This document shows positions 17,098 to 26,160 of a stretch of DNA of 64,000 bases, piece after piece. Source of the stretch: Candidatus Gastranaerophilales bacterium (GTDB lineage: Bacteria > Cyanobacteriota > Vampirovibrionia > Gastranaerophilales > Gastranaerophilaceae). The DNA lies in NCBI GenBank assembly GCA_944324915.1, contig CALUYD010000001.1, positions 124,001 to 188,000 of the forward strand, read 5' to 3'. The first letter of the stretch is position 1. Every line of letters starts with the position of its first letter. Made by a program: the position numbers and the translations under genes. The notes under the pieces were generated by a model. The model did not search any database, had not been told where the DNA came from, and was given only the letters and a program-made list of their open reading frames with translations.

Positions 17098-18947
17098 TAT
17101 TGTTCCTCTTGTGTTTCCATTTTATCTATAAAAGGTGAAGTTTTTTCCATTTTAATTCTTGTTATTTTAATATTATCAAGCTCTAAAACGGTATATTTAA
17201 TATTCTTATCTTCAACAACATCGTTCAATTCTGGTTCTCTGCCTAATAAACCAAAGACATAACCGCCTATTGTTTGAAAATCTTCATCAGGAATATCTTG
17301 ATCAAATCTTTCGTTAAAATCTTCAATACTTGTTTTTGCTGCAACACTTAAAGTATTATCGTCAATTTTAACAATTTCGGGAGTTTCAATTTTATCAAAT
17401 TCATCATAAATTTCTCCCACGATTTCTTCAATAATATCTTCAATAGTAACAATACCAACCAAACCGCCATGTTCATCCATAACGGCCGCAATTTGAGTTT
17501 TTGACGATGTTAAATCAGACAATAAATCAGAAATAAATTTATTCTCAGGCACCATCGATAAATCTCTTACAATAGATTTAATAGAAAAGTTTTCATCGAT
17601 ATTGTTATTTTTGATTACTTTTAAAACATCTTTAGCATTAATTACACCTATAATATTATCGATATTATCTTCATATATAGGTATTCTTGTATGTCCTGAA
17701 TTTATTATTATATCAGCAACTTCATAAATTGAACTTTGAATATCGGCAAAAACAATTTCTGTTCTTGGTATCATAATTTCTTTTACTACTGCATTTGCAA
17801 AAGAAAAGAAATTAGAGAGCATATTTGCTTCATGACTATCTATGGCATTAATTTTTTTGCCTTCATCAATCAACTTTTCAAATTTTTCTTCCCAATTATT
17901 TTCTTCATCATGCGCTTGAAGCTCAATAGTTACGTCATTTACGTTTCTTATATATTTTCTAATTTTGCGCTCTAACATTTGAGCAATATCATCAGCATCT
18001 TTCATCTGAGTTTCAGGGTCAACCTCGATAGTCATATTAATAACAACACCTGTTGAGCCTAAATCTATCGTTTTTAATTCAACAACTTGGCTAATGCCAT
18101 AAATTGTACTTGCAACGTTTCTGATAATTTCTTCAACTCTTGGTTCTGCTGATTGAACAGTTAGTACATTAACATTGTTTTTCAATAAAAAGAATGCTAA
18201 ACATAACAATATAAAACCGATAATAATTGAAGCAACAGCATCAGGAATATGCGCTAATTCATAAGGCATAGCAAATTTTGATAAAGTCAGCGCAAATAAA
18301 GCTATAAATACGCCCACAAAAGCAGCGCTATCTTCAAACCAAACAAATTTTGTTGTTGGAGATTGTATTTTTTTAATATGTTTCAATGAAATAAAGAATT
18401 TTTTTAATATATTTTTTTCTTCGATTTGTAATTCGTCTAATACAGCACTTGCAGCACTCGATACTGCCCAGCCTTCAAAAAACATACTTATTAAAAGAGC
18501 AATCGCAATATAATTATAATTTTTCAATAAATCATCTATTCCATGAGGATGAATAAATTTTTCTGCCCCATGATATATAGCAACTCCGGAACCTAAAAGC
18601 ATTAATAAAGAAGCAAGCATTGCCCAAATATTAGCTTCTAAGCCATAACCAAAAGGATGCTCGCTATCAGCAGGTCTTGCCCCTCTTTTAACACCTATCC
18701 AAAGGCAAATACTATTAAATGAATCAACTCCTGAATGAATTGCTTCAGCAAGCATTGCGGAGCTTCGAGAAACCAAAAAACATACCAATTTTACCAAAGC
18801 TATACCGATATTAGCCAAAAAAGCTCGGATAATTGCTCTTTTTTTGGTATTATCTATCCTCTTTTTTTCTTCGGTTATTTCTGTTGTATCTTTGCTATCT
18901 AAAATATCTATACCGCTTTGCTCAATATTGCTCTCGGAAGATGACAT
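17097..18947 (-). CDS. Fusion of a CDF cation transporter with CBS-pair and CorC domains
   Basis: 616 aa. Residues about 35-260 are a cation diffusion facilitator: six membrane helices, metal residues H71 and D75 in AEAIHSGVDS, SEHPFGYG, FEDSAAF and HIPDAVAS. A cytoplasmic CDF dimerisation domain follows (about 265-345). From about 370 the protein continues as the soluble half of CorC/HlyC proteins: VVKEIMIPRTEIVFADI, two CBS motifs (TRIPIYEDNIDNIIGVI; AVMDEHGGLVGIVTIED) and the C-terminal CorC_HlyC domain. In CNNM/MpfA proteins these follow a DUF21 membrane domain; here a CDF domain replaces it. CBS domains often bind adenine nucleotides, so transport may be energy- or Mg-gated. AAGAGGA precedes the ATG. 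Confidence 0.88.
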   Translation of the reverse strand: MSSSESNIEQSGIDILDSKDTTEITEEKKRIDNTKKRAIIRAFLANIGIALVKLVCFLVSRSSAMLAEAIHSGVDSFNSICLWIGVKRGARPADSEHPFGYGLEANIWAMLASLLMLLGSGVAIYHGAEKFIHPHGIDDLLKNYNYIAIALLISMFFEGWAVSSAASAVLDELQIEEKNILKKFFISLKHIKKIQSPTTKFVWFEDSAAFVGVFIALFALTLSKFAMPYELAHIPDAVASIIIGFILLCLAFFLLKNNVNVLTVQSAEPRVEEIIRNVASTIYGISQVVELKTIDLGSTGVVINMTIEVDPETQMKDADDIAQMLERKIRKYIRNVNDVTIELQAHDEENNWEEKFEKLIDEGKKINAIDSHEANMLSNFFSFANAVVKEIMIPRTEIVFADIQSSIYEVADIIINSGHTRIPIYEDNIDNIIGVINAKDVLKVIKNNNIDENFSIKSIVRDLSMVPENKFISDLLSDLTSSKTQIAAVMDEHGGLVGIVTIEDIIEEIVGEIYDEFDKIETPEIVKIDDNTLSVAAKTSIEDFNERFDQDIPDEDFQTIGGYVFGLLGREPELNDVVEDKNIKYTVLELDNIKITRIKMEKTSPFIDKMETQEEQ

Positions 18948-19006
18948 TATTTTCCTCTTATTTCATTGATACAAATATAATAATCGTAAAATGCGATTTT
19001 TGCAAA

Positions 19007-20524
19007 TTAAAAACTTCTCATTTGAAGCGCTTGAGCTACATGATTTAATTCAATATTTTCTTTTTCATCTAAATCAGCAATAGTTCTTGAAATCTTAAGA
19101 ATTCTATCATAGGCTCTAGCAGATAAATTAAATTGATTTATTGCATTTTTCAAAAATTGTTTTGTAGTTTCATCAATTGAACAATATTTTTTTATTAATT
19201 TAGGATTAAGCTCGCTATTAGTTAAAATATTATCGTTTTTATATCGCTCAAGCTGAATTTTTCTTGCTTTTATAACTCTTTTTTTAATATCTGCCGATTT
19301 TTCCGCTTCATTATTATTAGATAATAATTCATCATCAGTTAATCTTTGAACTTTTAATTGGATATCAATTCTATCCAACAATGGCCCTGATAATCTTGAT
19401 TTATAACGGTTTATCATGGCTTCTGTGCATGTACATCTTTTTCTTGAATCCCCTAAAAAACCACAAGGACAAGGGTTCATTGCTCCAATTAAAATAAAAT
19501 TAGCAGGATATTGAACGCTTGTTTGAGCTCTTGAAATTGTAACTACATTATCTTCAATGGGTTGCCTTAAAACTTCTAAAGTTGATCTTGGAAATTCTAC
19601 CATTTCATCTAAAAATAAAACCCCTCTATGAGCCAAAGTAATCTCCCCCGGTTTTGGATTAGAGCCGCCGCCAATAATACCCACAGCGCTTGCGCTATGA
19701 TGAGGCGCTCTGTATGGTCTTTGAGTAATTAAGGGGTTATTTCTATCTAAAAGTCCGCAAATAGAATAAATTTTAGTTAATTCAATCGCTTCTTTTGTAG
19801 TTAATGGAGGTAAAATTGACATAAATGCTTTAGCAAGCATTGTTTTGCCTGAGCCGGGTGAGCCTGACATTAAAACATTATGCGCACCTGCTGCTGCTAT
19901 TTCTAGGGCTTTTTTTGCAACAGCTTGTCCTTTAACGTTTGCAAAATCAACATCAAAATTATGTTCTTGATTTATATATTCATCAATATTTTGCTTTAAT
20001 TTTTTTAATTCACAATTGCCGTTTAAATATTCTACAACTTGAGATAAATTATCCGCCCCTAAAGGCTCTATATCATCTATAAAACTAGCCTCTTTAAGAT
20101 TATCGTTAGCTAAAATTACTTTTTTAAAACCAAGCTCAGCCAAACCGCAAACAATGGGCAAAACTCCATTTACCGCTCTAATTGAACCATCTAGGGATAA
20201 TTCTCCCAAAAAAGCAATTTCGCTATTATTAAAATCTTTTATTATTCCTTCTTTTGCCAAAATCCCCACCGCCATAGCTAAATCATAGGATGAACCTTCT
20301 TTTTTTAAATCAGCAGGCGCAAGATTTATTACAACTTTAACCTGTGGAAAAGAATATCCGGAGTTTTTAATTGCAAGTCTTAATCGTTCTTTTGCTTCAG
20401 AAATTGCTGTATCGGGTAAACCTATAATTGAAACTTGAGGAATTGAGTTAATTGTATCTACTTCAACATCTATTTCATAAACCTTAAGCCCTATGATAGT
20501 TGCGCTTTTGGTGGATACAATCAT
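19007..20524 (-). CDS. YifB/ComM family Mg-chelatase-like AAA+ ATPase
   Basis: 505 aa. The N-terminal domain (IIGLPDTAISEAKERLRLAI; APADLKKEGSSYDLAMAVG) is typical of YifB/ComM. The AAA+ core has Walker A GSPGSGKTMLAK near 218 and Walker B VLFLDEM. A Cys cluster (NPCPCGFLGDSRKRCTC) and the C-terminal Mg_chelatase_C domain follow. ComM is a branch-migration helicase acting in natural transformation; a role here is inference. Its ATG shares a base with the stop of the TPR gene. Confidence 0.92.
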   Translation of the reverse strand: MIVSTKSATIIGLKVYEIDVEVDTINSIPQVSIIGLPDTAISEAKERLRLAIKNSGYSFPQVKVVINLAPADLKKEGSSYDLAMAVGILAKEGIIKDFNNSEIAFLGELSLDGSIRAVNGVLPIVCGLAELGFKKVILANDNLKEASFIDDIEPLGADNLSQVVEYLNGNCELKKLKQNIDEYINQEHNFDVDFANVKGQAVAKKALEIAAAGAHNVLMSGSPGSGKTMLAKAFMSILPPLTTKEAIELTKIYSICGLLDRNNPLITQRPYRAPHHSASAVGIIGGGSNPKPGEITLAHRGVLFLDEMVEFPRSTLEVLRQPIEDNVVTISRAQTSVQYPANFILIGAMNPCPCGFLGDSRKRCTCTEAMINRYKSRLSGPLLDRIDIQLKVQRLTDDELLSNNNEAEKSADIKKRVIKARKIQLERYKNDNILTNSELNPKLIKKYCSIDETTKQFLKNAINQFNLSARAYDRILKISRTIADLDEKENIELNHVAQALQMRSF

Positions 20525-22152
20525 TATATATCCTCGCTATAACTATCAGGAATTAATTTTAAAAGTCTTGTATTTGCTATTTCAAAATTAGGATTTAAAT
20601 TCAATGAAGTTTTGAAAAATTGAATAGCTTCATCTTTTTTATTTAATGCTTGGCTATATAGCGCACAAAGGTAATAATAGTAATAATTTTTCTCTAAAGT
20701 AAATGAAACATTATAAATTAAACCTTTTGCAACTTTATAATTTTTATTTTTTAAATTTAATTCAATCAATTCGCCTAGCGCATTTTCATACAATGGATTA
20801 ACTCCAAGCGCTCTTTTTAGATAATCTTCTTTTAAAACAGTGTTTTTTTGAGCAACGCTTATCGCACAATTATAATAAGCTAAATAGTCATTTTTAGGCA
20901 TTTTATCGAGCAAAAGCTCAAGTTTTTTTATTTCTTTAGGATATTTTGCATATTGCCTTTGAGCAAGAGCAAGTTTTATTATAATTTCATAATTTTTATC
21001 ATCCTTACTTCTTGCTTTTTTATACATCTTAACAGCATTTTTATAATCGCCATGAAGATATCTTATATCCCCTAAACCAATTAAGGTATCGATATTATTT
21101 TTATTAATTTTATATGAATTTACAAAATAAACGTTAGCTCGCTCAACATTACCTAAAGCAAGCTCACTTTTAGCGTATAGGGAAGTAATTTCATCATTAT
21201 CTTTGTCAAAATTTAAAATACTCAAGCAATCTTTTTTTACTTTTTCAAAATTTCCCTCAAGAAAATTTTTATTTGCTATATAATATTTTTTCTCATTTAT
21301 ATCAGAAGAAACTTGAGCTAAGACAGTTTGCTTTAATATTTCAAGTTTTGGTTTATAAGCAATTAATAATTTTGTTTTTTCTATTTTTTCAATTAATTTT
21401 TTTGCTTCAGAATATTTTTTATTTTGTATCAATGTTTCAACTTTGAAAATTTGATAACTGATATTTGAAGGATTTAGAGAAATCGCTTTATTTATCATAT
21501 TCAGCGCAAGATTATATTGTCTTGTTTCAAAATAAGCACGAGCAAGAATAGAATTATAAAAATCATTTTTAACGTATTGAGTTTTCTTTTCTAAAAGCTC
21601 TGCTATTGTTTCATCTGCGCTATTGTTAAAATAGATATTTGAATATGCTTTTGCAAAGTATATTTCATCTTCGTTTGATAAAATTGATTTAGGTTTATAG
21701 CTTGATTCTAAGTCTAAAATATTGTCATAAAACTGATTTTTATAGACGATTTTTTCAATAGCGCTATCGCCCAAAGAGAAAAAGCCTATTTCATAAAAAA
21801 CTTTTGATAAAGCCAACAATGATGTATCATTTTGAACCTTAGCAATAAGTTTAGTATATTCATCATAAGCAACTTTAGCGTTGCCTTGGTTAAATTTTGA
21901 AGTTATAGCAATAAACTCTTTTCTTACTTTTGATTTTTCATCAATAGCAGAATCATTTTGGGTATTATCATTAGTTAAAAAGCTATCTACAATATTTGCT
22001 AAATTAAAAATACTAGAATTTGTTTTTGTTCCATGATTAATTTCAGACTTAACAGGAATGAGCAAGTCATCACTTTGAGCCATTATAGGATTTATAAAAC
22101 CCAAAATTATAAATGAAGATAAAATAATTTTTTTTCTTGCTTCTTTTAACAA
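20524..22152 (-). CDS. Exported tetratricopeptide-repeat protein
   Basis: 542 aa. It has an N-terminal signal or anchor (KKIILSSFIILGFINPIMA), then many TPR-like helical pairs, such as YNLALNMINKAISLNPSN, YKNAVKMYKKARSKDDKNYE and DEAIQFFKTSLNLNPN. It is probably a periplasmic or envelope scaffold. The start is a TTG at 22152, with AAAGGG about 10 nt upstream, overlapping the end of the upstream gene's leader; no better start precedes the signal peptide. It lies between the HD-GYP gene (6 bp away) and yifB. Confidence 0.75.
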   Translation of the reverse strand: MLKEARKKIILSSFIILGFINPIMAQSDDLLIPVKSEINHGTKTNSSIFNLANIVDSFLTNDNTQNDSAIDEKSKVRKEFIAITSKFNQGNAKVAYDEYTKLIAKVQNDTSLLALSKVFYEIGFFSLGDSAIEKIVYKNQFYDNILDLESSYKPKSILSNEDEIYFAKAYSNIYFNNSADETIAELLEKKTQYVKNDFYNSILARAYFETRQYNLALNMINKAISLNPSNISYQIFKVETLIQNKKYSEAKKLIEKIEKTKLLIAYKPKLEILKQTVLAQVSSDINEKKYYIANKNFLEGNFEKVKKDCLSILNFDKDNDEITSLYAKSELALGNVERANVYFVNSYKINKNNIDTLIGLGDIRYLHGDYKNAVKMYKKARSKDDKNYEIIIKLALAQRQYAKYPKEIKKLELLLDKMPKNDYLAYYNCAISVAQKNTVLKEDYLKRALGVNPLYENALGELIELNLKNKNYKVAKGLIYNVSFTLEKNYYYYYLCALYSQALNKKDEAIQFFKTSLNLNPNFEIANTRLLKLIPDSYSEDI

Positions 22153-22158
22153 ACCAAA

Positions 22159-23919
22159 TTAACCCTTTGAATTGTAATAATACTTGTCAAATGTTTTAAT
22201 TAACTCTTTTTGTTTTTCTGTGATGGAATCCTCATCCATATTTAGAATATCATATAATTGGGATAAATTAAACTCTTTTAATAAAATTTCATCATCTTTG
22301 AAATCACAATTTACGTCATTTACAATAATTTTCAATATTTCATAAGCTGAAATTGACATAAAAGCATTAACAAGATTTTCATCAAAATGCTTATTTTTGC
22401 CATCAACCATTATCTTTAGCGCATCTTTCATGCGCATTTTATCACGATAATGTCTTTTTGATGTAATAGCATCAAAAACATCACAAACAGCTAAAATTCT
22501 TCCGCCTAGGGGAATTTGCTCTCCTTTTAAGCCTTTAAAATAGCCTGTACCGTCAAATTTTTCATGGTGGGATGAAGCAATATTTGCAACATTTTTAAAG
22601 TTATTAGTAATATAAACTTTACTTAAAATATTATGAGTTAAGCGAACATGTTCTTTAATATGCTCATATTCTTCAGGAGTTAATTTTCCTTCTTTTTGCA
22701 AGACAGAATCTTTGATACCTATTTTTCCAATATCATGCAAAAGCGAAGCATTTTTAATTATCTCTTTTTCTTCATCAGATAATTTACATTTTTCGCAAAT
22801 TAATTCAGCATACAAAGTAACCCTTTTTGAATGACCGGAAGTAATCTTATCACGAGCATCTATGGATACTGAAAGAGTATTAATAAAACTTGAGAATAAT
22901 TTTTTCTGTTCTTCAATTAATTTTTTTTGTTTAGAAAACAAATTAGCATTTTCAAGTGCAATACCTGCCGATGAACCTATTGCAATCAATAAATCTTCGT
23001 CTTTTTGGGTAAAATCACCGCTAAATTTATTCAAGACTTGAAAAACGCCGACAATTTGGTGGGATAGGTTACGAATTGGCATACAAAGGATATTTCTTGT
23101 TTTATATCCTGTTTGCATATCTATATCTTTATTAAAATATTCGCTTTCATAAGCATTTTTTATATTAATCGTTTCACCACTCATAGCAACATGACCTGCT
23201 AAACCTTTATTTGCGGCAAATCTTATTTCTTGCATTTCTAAACCAAGCGCAACTTTGCTCCATAACTCATTATGCTCATCATCAAGCAAAAATACTGTAC
23301 ATCTATCAGCTTGCAGAGCTTGTTGAATTTGTTGCGCTATTATTGTCAATAATGAATCGATATTTGTTTCTATCGCTATTGTTCTTCCGACTTGCAAAAG
23401 TGCTAAAAGAGCGTCATCTTTAATTTCATTTGGGATAAAAGATGGAGGGGTAGAAGATATTATTTTTTGTTGATTTTCATTTTCAATTTTTTGTTTATAT
23501 TTTAAAATTGCCTCATCAAAATTATGTTTAGATAATGTTTTTATATACAAACTCGCTTTTATCAAATTAAGCGAAACTTCAATATTTTTTTCATAATATT
23601 CAATTAAACCGGAGCAAAAAAGATTAATTTTTTGAGCAACCAAATCATTAGATGAATTTGCAAGATACTTTGCATCATTTAATAAACTAAGGGTCTGATA
23701 GTATCTTGCTCCTTGTTTATAATTGTTTATTGCCATATATGACATAGCAATTGAAACCATATCAAAAGATTTTGAAGCAATAAAAAATTTATGAATGTTA
23801 TTTAATTCTTTATTATTAAAAAGTTTATCCGAGCAAACATGGCTAAAAAAAGAGCTCAACAAAAACTCTTTCAGCTTAGAGGCATTTTTATCTTCAATAT
23901 CTTGCAAAAATTTGCTCAT
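22159..23919 (-). CDS. GAF and HD-GYP domain protein, probable c-di-GMP phosphodiesterase
   Basis: 586 aa. The N-terminal 180 residues are helical and unassigned. A GAF domain spans about 185-330 (LLTIIAQQIQQALQADRCTV; LCMPIRNLSHQIVGVFQVLN). An HD-GYP domain follows (about 350-520): GHSKRV, LLHDIGKIG, HVRLTHNIL, SSHHEKFDGTGYF and GGRILAVCDVFDAITSKRHY. The metal-binding HD and HH residues are present. The GYP signature reads GYF. It probably hydrolyses c-di-GMP under control of a small ligand bound by GAF. GGGA precedes the ATG. Confidence 0.87.
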   Translation of the reverse strand: MSKFLQDIEDKNASKLKEFLLSSFFSHVCSDKLFNNKELNNIHKFFIASKSFDMVSIAMSYMAINNYKQGARYYQTLSLLNDAKYLANSSNDLVAQKINLFCSGLIEYYEKNIEVSLNLIKASLYIKTLSKHNFDEAILKYKQKIENENQQKIISSTPPSFIPNEIKDDALLALLQVGRTIAIETNIDSLLTIIAQQIQQALQADRCTVFLLDDEHNELWSKVALGLEMQEIRFAANKGLAGHVAMSGETINIKNAYESEYFNKDIDMQTGYKTRNILCMPIRNLSHQIVGVFQVLNKFSGDFTQKDEDLLIAIGSSAGIALENANLFSKQKKLIEEQKKLFSSFINTLSVSIDARDKITSGHSKRVTLYAELICEKCKLSDEEKEIIKNASLLHDIGKIGIKDSVLQKEGKLTPEEYEHIKEHVRLTHNILSKVYITNNFKNVANIASSHHEKFDGTGYFKGLKGEQIPLGGRILAVCDVFDAITSKRHYRDKMRMKDALKIMVDGKNKHFDENLVNAFMSISAYEILKIIVNDVNCDFKDDEILLKEFNLSQLYDILNMDEDSITEKQKELIKTFDKYYYNSKG

Positions 23920-23979
23920 ATTCTATCCCATTAACATTTTAGGATTATAATTACACCATGTCAAATAAGATAAATAAAA

Positions 23980-25092
23980 TTAATCTAAATCCTTAACTTT
24001 CAATTCGCAACACATCTGGCAAGACGAAAAAACTTTAGAATACTTTAAATTTTTCCTAAAACAACAATATTTTGGAGAATTTATAATTTCTTTTAGCGTC
24101 TTTTCTTTTAAATTGCCCATTTTATATGATAAACAAGGATAAACATCTCCTGATGGGTTAATTATTGCGTTAGAATAAGGATATAAACAAGGTTTATAAA
24201 TATCAGCTACATTTTTATCATTGTATTTAGTAAAAAATTTTTTAATTAAATCAAGCTCTTTTTTGCTATCAGAATTATCAAACTTAGGCGCAAAGCGGAT
24301 TTTTGTTTTAGAATATTTTTTCATTTTTTGAATTTCAAGATAAATTTCTTCAAATTTATCTAAATCAAAATAAAGTTCAATAGGGTAATTTTTATTATAA
24401 AAAACCTCATCAAAACTATCATATAAATTTGAATTTTGCTTTAAATTGTTATTTCTTAAAAATGAAATTGAAAGATAATCAAAACCTTTATTTGTGCAAT
24501 ATTGATAAAGTTTTAAGATGTCTTCTAAATTATCTTTTAGAACAATTGTTTTAATATCAATCGCTAAATTACTATGAGAATTTTTGCATTGGTCTGCTAA
24601 ATTTTCCAAATTATCGGTAATTTTATCAAAAATTCCTTCTTTTTGTCTGTTTTTATCGTGATTTTTTCCCAAACCATCCAATGATACACTCAACAAAAGC
24701 ATTTTTGATTTTATAAAAGCATTAATTATCTTATCATCAATCAAAACCCCATTTGTAACAACATTCACTTTACCTAAAGTCTTTTTTGAAACTTCAAATA
24801 AAATATCGCAAAAATCAGGTCTAATTAAAGGTTCACCCCCAACCAACGTTACAAAAGAATAAAAAGGAATTTGCTTTATAATATCAAACCATTGAGATGT
24901 ATTCAATTCATTTTTTACCCTATTTGTACCAACGTAACAATAAGGACAGTTTAGGTTGCAAAGATAAGTAAGCTCAAAAAAATACCTTAAAGGTAAAATT
25001 GCCTTGTTTCTTTTTTCCATAAAGCGAGAATAATTAATCGCCCCATAAGCGTCACGAATAAAATCAAAAATTTTAGACGAGCTTAAATCCAT
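23980..25092 (-). CDS. Radical SAM protein with SPASM-type C-terminus
   Basis: 370 aa. The radical-SAM cluster motif is C45xxxC49xxC52 (CNLNCPYCYV). GGEPLIRPDF and VVTNGVLID follow as in SAM-binding barrels. The C-terminus has clustered cysteines (CLYPYSNAIINPSGDVYPCL; SSCQMCCELK) consistent with an auxiliary Fe-S cluster of the SPASM/twitch type. Such enzymes modify peptides or small metabolites; no peptide substrate gene is visible nearby. A TATAAT ends 6 nt before the ATG and there is no Shine-Dalgarno, so the mRNA is probably leaderless. It is divergent from the ferredoxin-nitroreductase gene. Confidence 0.85.
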   Translation of the reverse strand: MDLSSSKIFDFIRDAYGAINYSRFMEKRNKAILPLRYFFELTYLCNLNCPYCYVGTNRVKNELNTSQWFDIIKQIPFYSFVTLVGGEPLIRPDFCDILFEVSKKTLGKVNVVTNGVLIDDKIINAFIKSKMLLLSVSLDGLGKNHDKNRQKEGIFDKITDNLENLADQCKNSHSNLAIDIKTIVLKDNLEDILKLYQYCTNKGFDYLSISFLRNNNLKQNSNLYDSFDEVFYNKNYPIELYFDLDKFEEIYLEIQKMKKYSKTKIRFAPKFDNSDSKKELDLIKKFFTKYNDKNVADIYKPCLYPYSNAIINPSGDVYPCLSYKMGNLKEKTLKEIINSPKYCCFRKNLKYSKVFSSCQMCCELKVKDLD

Positions 25093-25098
25093 AGCTTG

Positions 25099-25128
25099 AT
25101 TATATACTATTTTATATTTTTAAGTAAG
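25099..25128 (-). promoter_or_regulatory. Probable leaderless promoter of the radical SAM gene
   Basis: TATAAT at 25104-25099 is followed by exactly six bases and then the ATG, placing the transcription start on the A of the start codon. A weak -35 (CTTACT, 18-bp spacing) is upstream. Confidence 0.6.
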
Positions 25129-25137
25129 CAAATTATA

Positions 25138-25146
25138 TGATATTAT
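25138..25146 (+). promoter_or_regulatory. Extended -10 element before the ferredoxin-nitroreductase gene
   Basis: TGaTATTAT. The predicted start is near 25153, about 22 nt before the ATG at 25175. No good -35 is visible. Confidence 0.4.
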
Positions 25147-25174
25147 TAATTTATTGAAATATTTGGAGGGTTTT

Positions 25175-26059
25175 ATGAATCATAAATTTAAAGTTGACTA
25201 TGAAAAATGTATAAAATGCGGATTATGTATTGAAAATTGTTCTACTCGTGCGCTAGCTTATGATGATTATAACTCTCCAAAAATGGATAAACCAAAAAAC
25301 TGTATGGAATGTCAGCATTGTTTTGCAATTTGTCCCGTTGGCGCCATTTCCATTATGGGAAAAGAAGCTCAAAATTCTAGTGAAATAAGACAAATTAACC
25401 CTGATGATATTTTAAATTTAATTCAATCAAGAAGAAGTATCAGAAAATATAAACAAGAAAATGTATCAAAAGAAACAATACAAAAATTAAAAGATATGTT
25501 GAACTATGTCCCCACAGGCAAAAACAATCACAGACTTCATTTTTCTTTTATTGAAGATATTGATGTTATGAACGATTTTAGAGGAAAAGTTAACACAACT
25601 ATCGTTAATTTTTTCAACAAAAAACCTGTCAAATTCTTATCTGAAAAATTTAAAAAACTTGAAAAAATGAGAAATGCAATTCTAAAAGGAAATGATGTAA
25701 TTTTTAGAGGCGCACCTCATCTTGTGGTTGCATGTGCTCCTGTTAATTCTTCTTGTCCTAATCAAGATGGCATAATTGCGCTATCATACTTTGAATTATA
25801 TGCAAATTCTCTTAATTTAGGCACTTGCTGGTGCGGATATGCTTATGCGGTTTTAAAATTATTCCCCGAATTTTGCGAGTATCTGCAAATTCCTGACGGA
25901 TACCAACCAATTTATGTAATGCTTTTTGGAAATAAAGATATTGAATACAAAAGAACAACACAACCAAATCCTTATTCATTTTTAACCATTGAAAAGCAGG
26001 ATTTAAATGTTGATATTTTTACAAAAATCAAAAGATTTTTCTTAAACATTGCTCGATAA
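25175..26059 (+). CDS. Ferredoxin-fused nitroreductase family oxidoreductase
   Basis: 294 aa from the ATG at 25175, chosen because TTGGAGGG lies 5-6 nt upstream; an in-frame ATG at 25154 precedes that site. Two 4Fe-4S motifs are in the first 60 residues: CIKCGLCIENC and CMECQHCFAICPVGAI. A nitroreductase fold follows with the FMN-binding start SRRSIRKYKQENVS and GTCWCGYAY later. Such fusions use ferredoxin-type electrons to reduce nitro or quinone-like substrates under anaerobic conditions. The substrate is unknown. It is divergent from the radical SAM gene. Confidence 0.88.
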   Translation: MNHKFKVDYEKCIKCGLCIENCSTRALAYDDYNSPKMDKPKNCMECQHCFAICPVGAISIMGKEAQNSSEIRQINPDDILNLIQSRRSIRKYKQENVSKETIQKLKDMLNYVPTGKNNHRLHFSFIEDIDVMNDFRGKVNTTIVNFFNKKPVKFLSEKFKKLEKMRNAILKGNDVIFRGAPHLVVACAPVNSSCPNQDGIIALSYFELYANSLNLGTCWCGYAYAVLKLFPEFCEYLQIPDGYQPIYVMLFGNKDIEYKRTTQPNPYSFLTIEKQDLNVDIFTKIKRFFLNIAR

Positions 26060-26064
26060 AACCA

Positions 26065-26093
26065 TTTACAGAAATTTTCTTTTATAGTAATAT
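26065..26093 (+). promoter_or_regulatory. Candidate promoter of the GT5 gene
   Basis: TTTACA, 17-bp spacer, TAATAT. The predicted start is near 26100, giving a leader of about 60 nt. Confidence 0.5.
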
Positions 26094-26160
26094 TGCTCTA
26101 TACTAGACTAATTTAGAGTGTCGAAAAATTGTGTTGTTAGAGTAATAGGAAATTTGTGCT

